From Chitinophagaceae bacterium (GTDB lineage: Bacteria; Bacteroidota; Bacteroidia; Chitinophagales; Chitinophagaceae): a stretch of 64,000 bases of DNA. Position numbers and translations under genes: made by a program. The DNA is taken from assembly GCA_025934485.1 (NCBI GenBank), contig JAICXX010000005.1, forward strand, positions 30,846-94,845. Reading direction: 5' to 3'. Numbering within the stretch: the stretch's first letter is position 1; each line of letters starts with the position of its first letter. Under the pieces are notes generated by a model. The model was not told where the DNA came from. It made no database searches and worked only from the letters and a program-made list of their open reading frames with translations. Shown piece by piece: positions 10,401 to 18,402 of this stretch.

Positions 10401-11499
10401 GTCCGAAAGCACCGGAACCACCGGCGCAGAGAAACGGCCAAAGCCAGGTTTCGGCATCGGCCTCTACCTTGCCCGTCAGTTCGCACTCGCCCACAACGGC
10501 GACCTGACCTATACCAGCAAAGAAGGTATAGGTACCAGCTTCGTCCTGCGTCTTCCGGCAAACACCGCAAATCCCGTCGCCGCTCCACTCGAACACATCG
10601 ACCATCCCGGCGAATTATTTCAGGAACTCATCACCGCCGAGATGGCAACTTCCGGCGAAGACACCGAAACCCCTATAGCCACACCCGCCCCACTCATCGA
10701 TGAAAAATATTCCCTGCTCATCATCGACGATGACCAATCGCTGCGGCAATACATCGCTGCCATCTTCCGCCCCACCATGACCGTCTATGAAGCGCCGGAT
10801 GGGACACAAGGCCTCCGGCAGGCATTGGAACACCTGCCCGACCTCGTCATCAGCGACATTCGGATGCAGGGCATCAATGGCATCGATGTCTGCAAGGCCC
10901 TCAAAACAGACCCCATATCCCGGCATATCCCCGTGATCCTCCTCACCGGTACGCCCACAGCCGATTCGGAAATGCAGGGGACCCAGGGAGGCGCCGATCT
11001 CTATCTCACAAAGCCCTTCGACAAAGACCTGCTTCGCGCGCGTGTCACTAACCTGCTACAAAGCCGCAACAGCTTTCGCGAAGCGCTTTTCAACGAGATC
11101 ACCGGCAACCAACCGCTCCGCGGCATCTCGGATGCGGATAAGACCTTCCTCGATAAATGCATCGGCATCATCGAACAACATCTCGATGAAGAAGACTTCG
11201 CAATCCCGGAACTGGCTACTGCCATGGGCGTCAGCCATTCCTCGCTCTACAAAAAAATAAAGGCCCTCACCGGTCAGTCGCTCAACGCCTTTATCCGGCA
11301 GGTGCGCTTGCGCAATGCGGCCATCCTTTGCATCAACACCGAATTAAATGTGAACGAGATCGCCGCCAGGGTCGGCATCCTCGACCGCACCCATTTTCGC
11401 GAACAGTTCCAAAAGGTCTATGGCATCACAGCCGCCGAATACATCCGCAAATACCGTAAACCCCTCTCTTCACGCTACACGATCAAAAAGAACAAATAA
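7420..11499 (+). CDS. Hybrid two-component system sensor (HTCS) with AraC output
   Basis: 1359 residues in the classic HTCS order. A signal peptide (1-20) is followed by a two-propeller periplasmic sensor made of reg_prop repeats (about 30-640; repeated GLWIGT-type blades), a Y_Y_Y domain (about 695-765) and one membrane helix (about 773-795). Then come HisKA with HEFRTPLT (His830), a HATPase (NALKYTPPGG; GFGIGLYLAR), a receiver domain (IIDDD near 1100, phospho-acceptor Asp1146 in VISDIRM) and an AraC-type DNA-binding domain (about 1243-1350). HTCS proteins bind an oligosaccharide in the periplasm and activate the neighbouring susC/susD genes. Start chosen at the ATG giving a clean signal peptide. 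The locus thus has both HTCS and LacI control. Confidence 0.95.
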   Translation: MTRRWYIGLLFFITSTTVQAEHPPLTPVVFLDIQQGLSNNTVRCIFQDHNGFLWFGTRDGLNRYDGNTFTVFRHQFKDTNSLLSNYVLSLLEDNTGRIWIGTRQGLCIYDPLLGRFSTLSWTDPQGHKRPIDDVIKELCDDGHGNILIGTEETGLLIYLKGASAAIPVTIAQTPAATSYGIHAIKADGDNIWVQVQKKGLCRFDATTRKLHLVNTQLPLAGSLEIAAHTLWAGSGANLYRYDATINTFTRTWTLPAKSQDEIWVLRSNEKGGLLLGTVNGRVLTWDLDAKKILPQPLDDSTETLQYGTIYALCMAHDGSGWIGTAKGGVGVIDPQRSRFHTFSHLPGLAGSPADFVTCFAETPDSNLLVGTEGNGILLYDRHRQRFTHFGVRRPSTDKVISLYSDSTGHIWAAVQGAGIDRIDLRTGHTDHYYCNKAPSGQETNWVWVVYGDREHNIWATTLRQVSLMGALYRFDPATDHFTLFDPNLSDIFALYEDHEGSLWGGNLSQLIEIDRTTRHHNYYPVGATVHCIYEDHKGSLWLGTEGGGLLRFDRHRHTITDRYTTDEGLCNNTVNAILEDSTGALWLSTAYGLSRFNPATKRFRNYYESDGLQSNEFIYNSALALRSGEFAFGGIKGFNLFDPADISETREMPHLMLTAITVNGEPIQKDTTLVERWGSSQAQAISVPYDKAFLSFDFTALEFSTPGEIRYAYYMEGWDHKWTQAGAQRQATYTHLEPGHYLFHVRNTDAEGTWNPMDMTLGITILPPWYRTSWAYTLYILIVAGLLYLYLHYKTRQTRLTYEIAMTKLTAEKERAEHEKRIGFFTNIAHEFRTPLTLIINPIKDLLKKNADTGYEQAELQVVHRNARRMLSLVDQLLLFRKADSGEDRLITSRMNLVDLGREVFLSFTQQARAKDIRYTFDCTSQTLDIIADRDKLEIILFNLVSNALKYTPPGGEVTVSMTTSNNMIEISVADSGPGIPAAAGDKIFQRFYQSESTGTTGAEKRPKPGFGIGLYLARQFALAHNGDLTYTSKEGIGTSFVLRLPANTANPVAAPLEHIDHPGELFQELITAEMATSGEDTETPIATPAPLIDEKYSLLIIDDDQSLRQYIAAIFRPTMTVYEAPDGTQGLRQALEHLPDLVISDIRMQGINGIDVCKALKTDPISRHIPVILLTGTPTADSEMQGTQGGADLYLTKPFDKDLLRARVTNLLQSRNSFREALFNEITGNQPLRGISDADKTFLDKCIGIIEQHLDEEDFAIPELATAMGVSHSSLYKKIKALTGQSLNAFIRQVRLRNAAILCINTELNVNEIAARVGILDRTHFREQFQKVYGITAAEYIRKYRKPLSSRYTIKKNK

Positions 11500-11601
11500 A
11501 AGTCTCCCTGGATCGGCGCAAAGCTCGGCATCTTCTGCACAAGCCCCGCCGACGCAAAGACCGGCAGCTGCGCCGACTTCGATTAGTTTAGACTCTCCGG
11601 A
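11500..11601. other. Convergent intergenic gap with an inverted repeat
   Basis: This 102-base gap lies between two convergent genes. TCGGCGCA (11513-11520) and TGCGCCGA (11569-11576) form an 8-bp perfect inverted repeat with a 48-base loop. There is no T-run, so this is at most a weak, shared 3' structure. No gene was found in it. Confidence 0.3.
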
Positions 11602-14600
11602 TCACTCGATCAATAGCTTCACCGGCTCCCCGTCATTCAACCGTAAGAGATACATCCCGGCAGCCAAAGGCGACGGCAACAGCACCTGTATCGTCGATCC
11701 ATCATATCGCTGCACCAGCTGGGCGAGGATCGCACGCCCCGTATTATCATACAAGCTCAGCTTGATGGTCGAACCCACGAACCCCGGGCCAGCCTTGACA
11801 TAGAACACCCGTCCCACTACGGGATTCGGCCAAACGGACACAGACGACAGTCTCGCCGCTCCGGCTTGCATCGCACCGGCCGCGGCAAACGAGCCAGCCA
11901 CAGCACCCCCGGGCTCCAACCCATAGATCAGCTGCCCCTTATAGTATACCGTGATATGATCGTTCGGCGCAAACGAACCCGCAGCCGGCATCCACGACCA
12001 GTCATTGACCTCGTTGAAATTGCTCCAGTCAGACTTTGCGATCCGATATTGAATATTCCCCGTGCTGCTCAACGGATACAAGGCACCGGCAGACGAATCC
12101 ACCCCCAGCTCGAAATAAGTGTCGGCGCTATCCAAAGCGGGTGACAGCGAAACGAACCGCCCGGTCAAAGAAGAGCTCCCCAGCTGCGCATAGTCGATCC
12201 AGTAATTCAACGCCGCAGTCCCATCCTCCGTAAACCAATACTGTACACGCAAATCATTGTACGAAAGCGGTACATTACCCCGGTTGGTTAACTGCAGATA
12301 AGTGCTGATCGTGTTACCCGCCGTCTTTCGATTCTGATTCTCATACAACGGCTGCACCGAAACCACCGGCGCTACCGCCAAAGGCTCGACACCCCATACC
12401 AGCACCCCATTGCGATAAAGCGTAAAGTTACCATTCGCTCCATACGAAGCCGTGTTCGCAAACGAATAGTCATTGTTCTGATCCATCTCCGGCCAGGCCG
12501 CACCGGCAACCCGGGTCTGGATCTCTCCCGATGAGCCACCGGGCGCCAACACACCGGCTAAAGAATCGAAACTATATTGCACATAACCAAAAGCCTGGTT
12601 ATACGGCAAAGCCAGCGGAACGTACCCTCCTTGTACCAACCCGCTGCCCAGCGCGGCATAATCGACCCACGTATTGATGCCGCCGTAGTTCTCAGGCGTG
12701 AACCAGTACCGCGCGGTCAACCCACTATAGGCATAGCCCAGGCTATCGGCGTTCACGACTTCAAAGAACGGTCGCAACGTATTGGTGGACGTATCGCCGG
12801 CATCACTTCCATTCCGGTAAAGCACCTGCAGATTTACCGGTAACACCGTCAATTGCTGGCTCGCCGAAACACTATTGTATACATTATTGCCCGCCTGCGT
12901 CGCCGTCACAACCGTCGTCCCGGCAGTAAGCGCATGGATATTCCCATTCCGGATCACCGCGACAAGCGTGTCGGAACTGCTAAAGCTCACAGGCCCTCCT
13001 GTGGAAGCAACCGCCGAAAGCGTTTGGTCAGCATCGCCCAAATGCATCGCGGCCAGCAAGTCGAAGCTCAGCGTCTGATTCAGCTTGGCGATACCCCAAA
13101 ACTGTATCTCGGCCACATTACAAAAACCATTGTCAGGCGACAGATAGCGCAGATAGTGATAAACACCCGAATCCGGGATCTGCGAGGACGTATATACCCC
13201 CGCAGCAGGCAGGGTATCGACAGTAAACAATGTCTTTGCATCACTGAAATCGGCCTTATTGGCGCCCTGAAACACGCCACCTACCATGCGTTGCGGGAAG
13301 GTACTACGCGGCACAAAACTTATCTGCGTAACCCGCGCACCGGTGTCCGCACCCAACGCGATACCTACCCAGGCGCTGTCGCCCACAGGGGCATCGAAAT
13401 AGGTATTGAGATTCCCATCCATAGCCGCCGCATCGGTATTCGCCGCCACATTACCATACGAACCGGACGTGCCGATCAACCCACCATGCAAAGCAGCCCC
13501 TGCCACCAGCGTCACCGGCGTCGAAACCTGCCCTACACCATACGAGTCGATACCACTCACCGTATAAAAATAGGTCGATCCCACGGTCGTTAGCGTGTCG
13601 GCAAAGCTCAGCCCCGACACCGTACCCACTACCGAATAAGGACCGGCGCCTGTTGAAGCCCGTTTGACCTGGTAGGAGCTCGCCCAACGGTCAGGCGCCC
13701 AGCCAAGCGAAACGCCCTTGACGGCAGAAGCCGCCGAAAACGAAACCGGCGGAGGCGGCGTACCTGTCGGCGTATCCACCCGGCTATATCCCCAGAACTG
13801 GATCTCGGCCACATTACAATAACCATTAGTGCCGGAAACATACCTTAGATACCGGAAATGCATGCTATCACTCACCTGTCCATCGGTATAAACACCCTGC
13901 GTCGGCGCAAGGCTCACAGGATACAACGTCACCGCATCACTGAAATCCGGCAGATTAGCGCCCTGAAAGACACCACCCACCATCCGCGACGCGTAATTCA
14001 CCCGCGGTACAAAGCTCACCCGCGTGATCACCACGCTGGTATCCAGTCCCAGATCGATCCCCACCCAATCCCCGCTACCCTGCGGCGCATCAAAGAACGT
14101 GGCAATATTCCCATCCATCGCCGCCGCAGCAGTATTCTTCGCATTATTACCAAAAGACCCAGGGGTGCCGATCAGCGAGCCGGAAACCTTTATCGGCATC
14201 GTAAAGACCGCCGTATCCGAAGGTCCGGCTCCCAGCCGGTTTACCCCGCTAATAGTATAATAATAAGAGGCTCCATTCACAACCCCCGAATCAACCAAAA
14301 CAGTCGTGTCCGTCGAACCCACCGTCACAAAAGGCCCGGCAGCCGCCACCGAACGTTGAACAATATAACCGGTTGCCCCGGACACTAATGACCAGCTCAG
14401 CGAGACCCGCGAGTTCCCCGCAACAAAGCCCACTCCCGCCGGCGCTTTCGGTAAACTCAACGGCAACGTCTGCACCCTGATCTCCGGCGTAGAAACCCCC
14501 GCACCCGCCACATCAGACGCCGACACGATATAATAGAAAGTGGTGCTGTCGGGCAGCCCCGTATTCGCATACACCGTATCCGTTATCCCCGACGCGACAA

Positions 14601-16743
14601 CCGTATAAGGTCCGCCGCTTACGGTCGCCCGTTGAATACTATAGCTCGAGGCCCCGGGCACCGAAGTCCAGATCAGATTGATCTGCGATGAGCTTGCCGC
14701 CGTCCCCTGCAAACTCGCGGGCGCCAAGGGAACACCGTCACCACCCGTTACGGCGACATGATCGAACACACTGCTGTCGAGCGCGGAAGATCCCGAACAG
14801 GAAGCCAAACCAACATAAAAGGTATCGGCCATCGGTATTGTCACCGAATCTACCGTAAACCACGTTACGCCATCGGCAGACTCAAAACCGGTAAACGTAT
14901 TACCCGACCGTTGAACCCGATACCACACCGGCGTCGTAGTATAGTCATTGCCGCCAAAGGTCGTCATCGAACCCCCGGTCGTACTACGATAACAAAAACC
15001 GCCTTCCCTCGACCCCACATCCCCCAGCTTCACGAGCGCCGTCCGTGCCCCCGCCGCCAAAGACTCCCGGAACATGATGCCCGTCCTGCTCAACGTTCCG
15101 GTGACATTCCACAACCGTGCCGTCACGGTGACATTGCCTATCGCACTCGCATAAACGTAAGTAAACCCATCCGCGGTGCCGCCAATTCCACTGCCCGAAC
15201 CATTCACCCGGAAGGTCCCGCTGTCGACGGATGCATATCCCGCGCTACCGGCCACGCTCACCGTCCCGACATCCTGCCGCACCCAGCCCGCGGGCAGGGT
15301 AGTGCTCGTCGCCTTCGCCGTGGCACTTACCTCCGTGGAGTTGGCACTGATACCACTCTGATTTACCGAGGCTACCACGTAATAATAAGCAACGCCATTG
15401 CTTACGCTCGCATCCGTATACTTTGGCGTAGTATTGCTGTTGACCGAAGAGATCGTAGTATAAGGTCCTCCACTCACCGTCGCCCGCCTCACTATGTAAC
15501 CCTGGGCCGTATTCCCCGGCGGCGCCGTCCAGCTCAGCGTGACCTGCGATACCCCCGCTGAAGCACTCACAGCCGTCGGCGTGGCTGCCACCGGCGAAGG
15601 CGGATAAGCGGAAGTAGCAGCCTGCTGCGTGAATGTCAACGTCCCATAACCAAAATGATCCGTACTCCCATGCTCCGGCCGCATCAGCTGCGCCATCGAC
15701 TGAACGCCGGGCGCAGGTTGTCCCTGCAATACCACATAGTGATTATAGACCAGCTCCCAGATGGGCCGGTCATCCAGCCGCCCCCGCCCATTGGACGCTA
15801 CCCAGTCCTGTTTCGCATTTGCACAGTTGTTATAAAAGGTATACGGCACCGGGTTCCACAAATTCGTCTCCGCCACATACTCGGCTCCGGCTAACAATCG
15901 GTTCGAAGAATAACTAAAAAGATCCAAACCCTGGTTCCACGCCACCTGACAGGCATAAGCCATCATACCCACGCCCAGCTGCGCATGCTCCTGGTCCCGC
16001 CCGCTCTCCTGCCACTGACCGAGCCCTCCCGGATAAAGCGTGTATACGGCATTCATAATGTTGCCCGCACCTGCCCCATTCTTGAAATAACTCACTCCCT
16101 CATTATAGATCGCCGAGTCATCGCAAAGCACACCCATCGCGATCAACGCCCCGATATTGCTGATGTCCCAGTTCGCCCAATAATTAGTGATACACGCCCT
16201 ATTGTGATTGGTCAGAAAGTTATGACACACGGGATAGAACCATGTCGTCATCATCGTCTTGAAGGCATTAAAATGCGCCGTGTCCCAACCGGGATAGATA
16301 CGCAGTACTTCCGCCGCCAGACTAAAATCAAAGATTGGGATACCACTCAAACCCGGCACATCCGTCCCGCTGGGTACCTGGCTCGTCACCGCCGACCAGG
16401 CATTACAGATACGCACCGCACAGGCGGCATACGAGGTGTCACCGGAGATATACCACCGGATCGCATTCAGATAAGCCGCATGCGCGTCGGCATCCGCCTG
16501 CTGCCGGCTAGAGCCCAGGTTGGCCAGCGGTTTCGGCGTATAAGTATTCTGCGCCTGCGGATCTTTGATGAGCACATTCCAGTCATCGATCCACGGATGC
16601 GCCCCCGCGGCTACCTGCGTCTTCATCCTGTCGAGATCCGCCTGCGTATGCAGTCCTCCGGGATGAACAAAAGGCTGAGCCAAGCCCGCCAACGATACCC
16701 CCAATAGCAATCCGACCAATAAGCAAGTGTAGTTTTTTTTCAT
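11602..16743 (-). CDS. Giant modular alginate-lyase-family protein with FN3, discoidin, CBM3-like modules and T9SS tail
   Basis: 1713 residues. Signal peptide 1-22; alginate-lyase-type all-alpha catalytic domain about 25-375 (NYWANWDISNIGA at 187-199, QESGRDQEHAQLG at 245-257, with Glu246 and His253 as catalytic candidates). Then FN3 (384-478), a concanavalin-like/DUF1349-type domain (483-668), two FN3 (672-848), an F5/8 discoidin-like module (853-987), FN3 (997-1082), a second discoidin-like copy (1086-1218), a bacterial Ig-like domain (1220-1302), two CBM3-like modules (1303-1454 and 1457-1612) and a type IX sorting domain (1630-1713, VSVWPNPV...GMYLLRL). The lyase would cleave a uronic-acid-containing glycan by beta-elimination and be exported to the surface by type IX secretion. 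Module borders are by eye. Confidence 0.88.
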   Translation of the reverse strand: MKKNYTCLLVGLLLGVSLAGLAQPFVHPGGLHTQADLDRMKTQVAAGAHPWIDDWNVLIKDPQAQNTYTPKPLANLGSSRQQADADAHAAYLNAIRWYISGDTSYAACAVRICNAWSAVTSQVPSGTDVPGLSGIPIFDFSLAAEVLRIYPGWDTAHFNAFKTMMTTWFYPVCHNFLTNHNRACITNYWANWDISNIGALIAMGVLCDDSAIYNEGVSYFKNGAGAGNIMNAVYTLYPGGLGQWQESGRDQEHAQLGVGMMAYACQVAWNQGLDLFSYSSNRLLAGAEYVAETNLWNPVPYTFYNNCANAKQDWVASNGRGRLDDRPIWELVYNHYVVLQGQPAPGVQSMAQLMRPEHGSTDHFGYGTLTFTQQAATSAYPPSPVAATPTAVSASAGVSQVTLSWTAPPGNTAQGYIVRRATVSGGPYTTISSVNSNTTPKYTDASVSNGVAYYYVVASVNQSGISANSTEVSATAKATSTTLPAGWVRQDVGTVSVAGSAGYASVDSGTFRVNGSGSGIGGTADGFTYVYASAIGNVTVTARLWNVTGTLSRTGIMFRESLAAGARTALVKLGDVGSREGGFCYRSTTGGSMTTFGGNDYTTTPVWYRVQRSGNTFTGFESADGVTWFTVDSVTIPMADTFYVGLASCSGSSALDSSVFDHVAVTGGDGVPLAPASLQGTAASSSQINLIWTSVPGASSYSIQRATVSGGPYTVVASGITDTVYANTGLPDSTTFYYIVSASDVAGAGVSTPEIRVQTLPLSLPKAPAGVGFVAGNSRVSLSWSLVSGATGYIVQRSVAAAGPFVTVGSTDTTVLVDSGVVNGASYYYTISGVNRLGAGPSDTAVFTMPIKVSGSLIGTPGSFGNNAKNTAAAAMDGNIATFFDAPQGSGDWVGIDLGLDTSVVITRVSFVPRVNYASRMVGGVFQGANLPDFSDAVTLYPVSLAPTQGVYTDGQVSDSMHFRYLRYVSGTNGYCNVAEIQFWGYSRVDTPTGTPPPPVSFSAASAVKGVSLGWAPDRWASSYQVKRASTGAGPYSVVGTVSGLSFADTLTTVGSTYFYTVSGIDSYGVGQVSTPVTLVAGAALHGGLIGTSGSYGNVAANTDAAAMDGNLNTYFDAPVGDSAWVGIALGADTGARVTQISFVPRSTFPQRMVGGVFQGANKADFSDAKTLFTVDTLPAAGVYTSSQIPDSGVYHYLRYLSPDNGFCNVAEIQFWGIAKLNQTLSFDLLAAMHLGDADQTLSAVASTGGPVSFSSSDTLVAVIRNGNIHALTAGTTVVTATQAGNNVYNSVSASQQLTVLPVNLQVLYRNGSDAGDTSTNTLRPFFEVVNADSLGYAYSGLTARYWFTPENYGGINTWVDYAALGSGLVQGGYVPLALPYNQAFGYVQYSFDSLAGVLAPGGSSGEIQTRVAGAAWPEMDQNNDYSFANTASYGANGNFTLYRNGVLVWGVEPLAVAPVVSVQPLYENQNRKTAGNTISTYLQLTNRGNVPLSYNDLRVQYWFTEDGTAALNYWIDYAQLGSSSLTGRFVSLSPALDSADTYFELGVDSSAGALYPLSSTGNIQYRIAKSDWSNFNEVNDWSWMPAAGSFAPNDHITVYYKGQLIYGLEPGGAVAGSFAAAGAMQAGAARLSSVSVWPNPVVGRVFYVKAGPGFVGSTIKLSLYDNTGRAILAQLVQRYDGSTIQVLLPSPLAAGMYLLRLNDGEPVKLLIE

Positions 16744-16882
16744 ATGACATTTTCCGCCAAAATAGATCCTCTGTCACGCAAAAGAGAGGGCTAAACCATC
16801 AATAATGAAGGCTTACCGATTTCCCCTCTTCTTAGCCGAATCGCCCCAGTCGCCGCCCGGTATCACCCCCTAGCTTTATGTC
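16744..16882. promoter_or_regulatory. Divergent promoter region, lyase (-) and GH28-like (+)
   Basis: This 139-base gap separates divergent genes. On the minus strand TATTTTG (complement at 16758-16764) is a near-match to the -7 box, 14 bases before the lyase ATG. On the plus strand TAGCTTTA (16871-16878) is a weaker -7 candidate lying just before the first possible ATG at 16883; if used, the ATG at 16895 would be the likelier start. No palindrome stands out. Confidence 0.35.
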
Positions 16883-18307
16883 ATGCATAATCGTATGTCT
16901 CTTCGCTTCTTGCCATTGATCGCATTTTTCGCCCTCCCTGCCACTGCTCAAAAATTGATCGTCTATCCGGCAACGGAAGCCTTGCCCCGCAACACCACAT
17001 TCACCGTCAAAGCCCGCAACCCCGGCGGCCCCTGGAAAGCCATCCCAGTCTACCAGGTGACAGTGGCGGACGGCCGGATAGGAGCCTTCAAACCCGAAAC
17101 AAGCGCCATGGCTTATTTGGATTTCACCGGTCAGGTCGAGATCGCCATCGAAGTCCCGGCACGAAAATTCACCACCGCCCGCATCCGCCCGCTGTCTTAT
17201 GACATCCATCCGACGCTCGATCACCACACGATTCACTTCACCCTCGATCACCCCAGCAACCTCTCCATAGAATTGGATGGCGACATCTTTCACAATCTCC
17301 AGCTTTTCGCCGGCTCCCCCGAAACCCCAAGCACCCCCGACACCAACACCATATATTATGGTCCCGGCCTCCATCACGTCGGAACGGTCCACCTCACCAG
17401 TAACAAGCGGGTCTACCTCGCGGGCGGCGCCGTGGTAGAAGGTCAGTTCCTCATCGAACATGCCGAGAACGTCCATCTCAGCGGCCGCGGCATCCTATTT
17501 CAGTCACACCACAACGCCCTGCTCATCAATTTCTCAAAAAATGTAACCATCGAAGGCCTCATCGTCCTGCCCAGCACCTACACCGTCCTCATTGGCTCCA
17601 GCCAAAACATACAGATCCGCAACCTCAAATCCTTTAGCGCAGGGGGCAATAACGACGGCATCGACATCTTTTGCTCCCGGGACGTCTTGATCGACAACGT
17701 CTATATGCGCAATTCGGACGATTGCATCGCCATCTATGGCCATCGCTGGAATTATTATGGTAACACCCGCAACATTACCGTCCGGCATTCCACCCTCTGG
17801 GCCGATGTCGCCCATCCCATCCTCGTGGGCACCCACGGCGACCCCGCACAGCCCGACACCCTTGAAACACTCCGCTTCGAAGACATAGACATCCTCGACC
17901 AGCAGGAACACCAGGTCGACTACCAGGGCTGTATGTGCCTCGACGCCGGCGACAGCAATCTGATCCGCGACGTACATTTCGACGACATCCGCGTCGAAGA
18001 CTTCCGGCAGGGTCAACTTGTCAATCTTAGGATAATGTATAACAAAAAATACAATACAGCCCCCGGCAAGGGGATCGAGGACATCCTCTTTAACAATATC
18101 CGCTATACCGGCACCCACGCTTCCCTCTCTATTATTTCCGGCTATGACGAAGCTCACCCCATCCGCAACATCACTTTCCGCAACCTCCGCATCAACGGTA
18201 TCTTGATCTCCGATTCGATGCCCGGCAAACCCGCCTGGTACAAAACCTCGGATATGGCGGGATTCTTTGTCGGGGAACATGTGGAAGACCTGAAATTCGA
18301 AAAATAA
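16883..18307 (+). CDS. GH28-like right-handed beta-helix glycosidase, secreted
   Basis: 474 residues with a signal peptide (to about residue 22, ...PATAQ). After an N-terminal beta-domain comes a parallel beta-helix with the GH28 landmarks NNDGIDIF (about 256-263) and NSDDCIAIYG (about 275-284), where the paired Asp residues of polygalacturonases sit. The usual GHG motif reads THG and the RIK motif reads NLRIM. Those departures leave open a related beta-helix family such as GH49. The role is hydrolysis of an alpha-linked chain, probably of galacturonan type, beside the two lyase-type proteins. An in-frame ATG at 16895 is an alternative start. Confidence 0.8.
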   Translation: MHNRMSLRFLPLIAFFALPATAQKLIVYPATEALPRNTTFTVKARNPGGPWKAIPVYQVTVADGRIGAFKPETSAMAYLDFTGQVEIAIEVPARKFTTARIRPLSYDIHPTLDHHTIHFTLDHPSNLSIELDGDIFHNLQLFAGSPETPSTPDTNTIYYGPGLHHVGTVHLTSNKRVYLAGGAVVEGQFLIEHAENVHLSGRGILFQSHHNALLINFSKNVTIEGLIVLPSTYTVLIGSSQNIQIRNLKSFSAGGNNDGIDIFCSRDVLIDNVYMRNSDDCIAIYGHRWNYYGNTRNITVRHSTLWADVAHPILVGTHGDPAQPDTLETLRFEDIDILDQQEHQVDYQGCMCLDAGDSNLIRDVHFDDIRVEDFRQGQLVNLRIMYNKKYNTAPGKGIEDILFNNIRYTGTHASLSIISGYDEAHPIRNITFRNLRINGILISDSMPGKPAWYKTSDMAGFFVGEHVEDLKFEK

Positions 18308-18340
18308 ACCGATTTGCCCTCATTTTATGAGAATGCCCCC

Positions 18341-18371
18341 TTTGAAAACGCTCGTTTCTAATCTAGTTTTA
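18341..18371 (+). promoter_or_regulatory. Promoter with -33 TTTG and -7 TAGTTTTA
   Basis: TTTG at 18341-18344 and TAGTTTTA at 18364-18371 match the Bacteroidota -33/-7 pair (TTTG, TAnnTTTG) with a 19-base spacer, the expected spacing. The start codon of the headless LacI-like gene follows at 18403. This is the only place in the window where both elements could be paired. Confidence 0.6.
18344..18360. promoter_or_regulatory. LacI-type operator candidate inside the promoter spacer
   Basis: AAACG (18346-18350) and CGTTT (18353-18357) are perfect inverted half-sites around a CT centre, resembling LacI/cre-type operators. The site fills the spacer between the -33 and -7 boxes, where a bound repressor would block RNA polymerase. 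The local full-length LacI protein (6328-7407) is the obvious candidate binder; this is inference. Confidence 0.5.
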
Positions 18372-18402
18372 TCATACGTTTCTACCTTAAAACCCGATTG
18401 TT

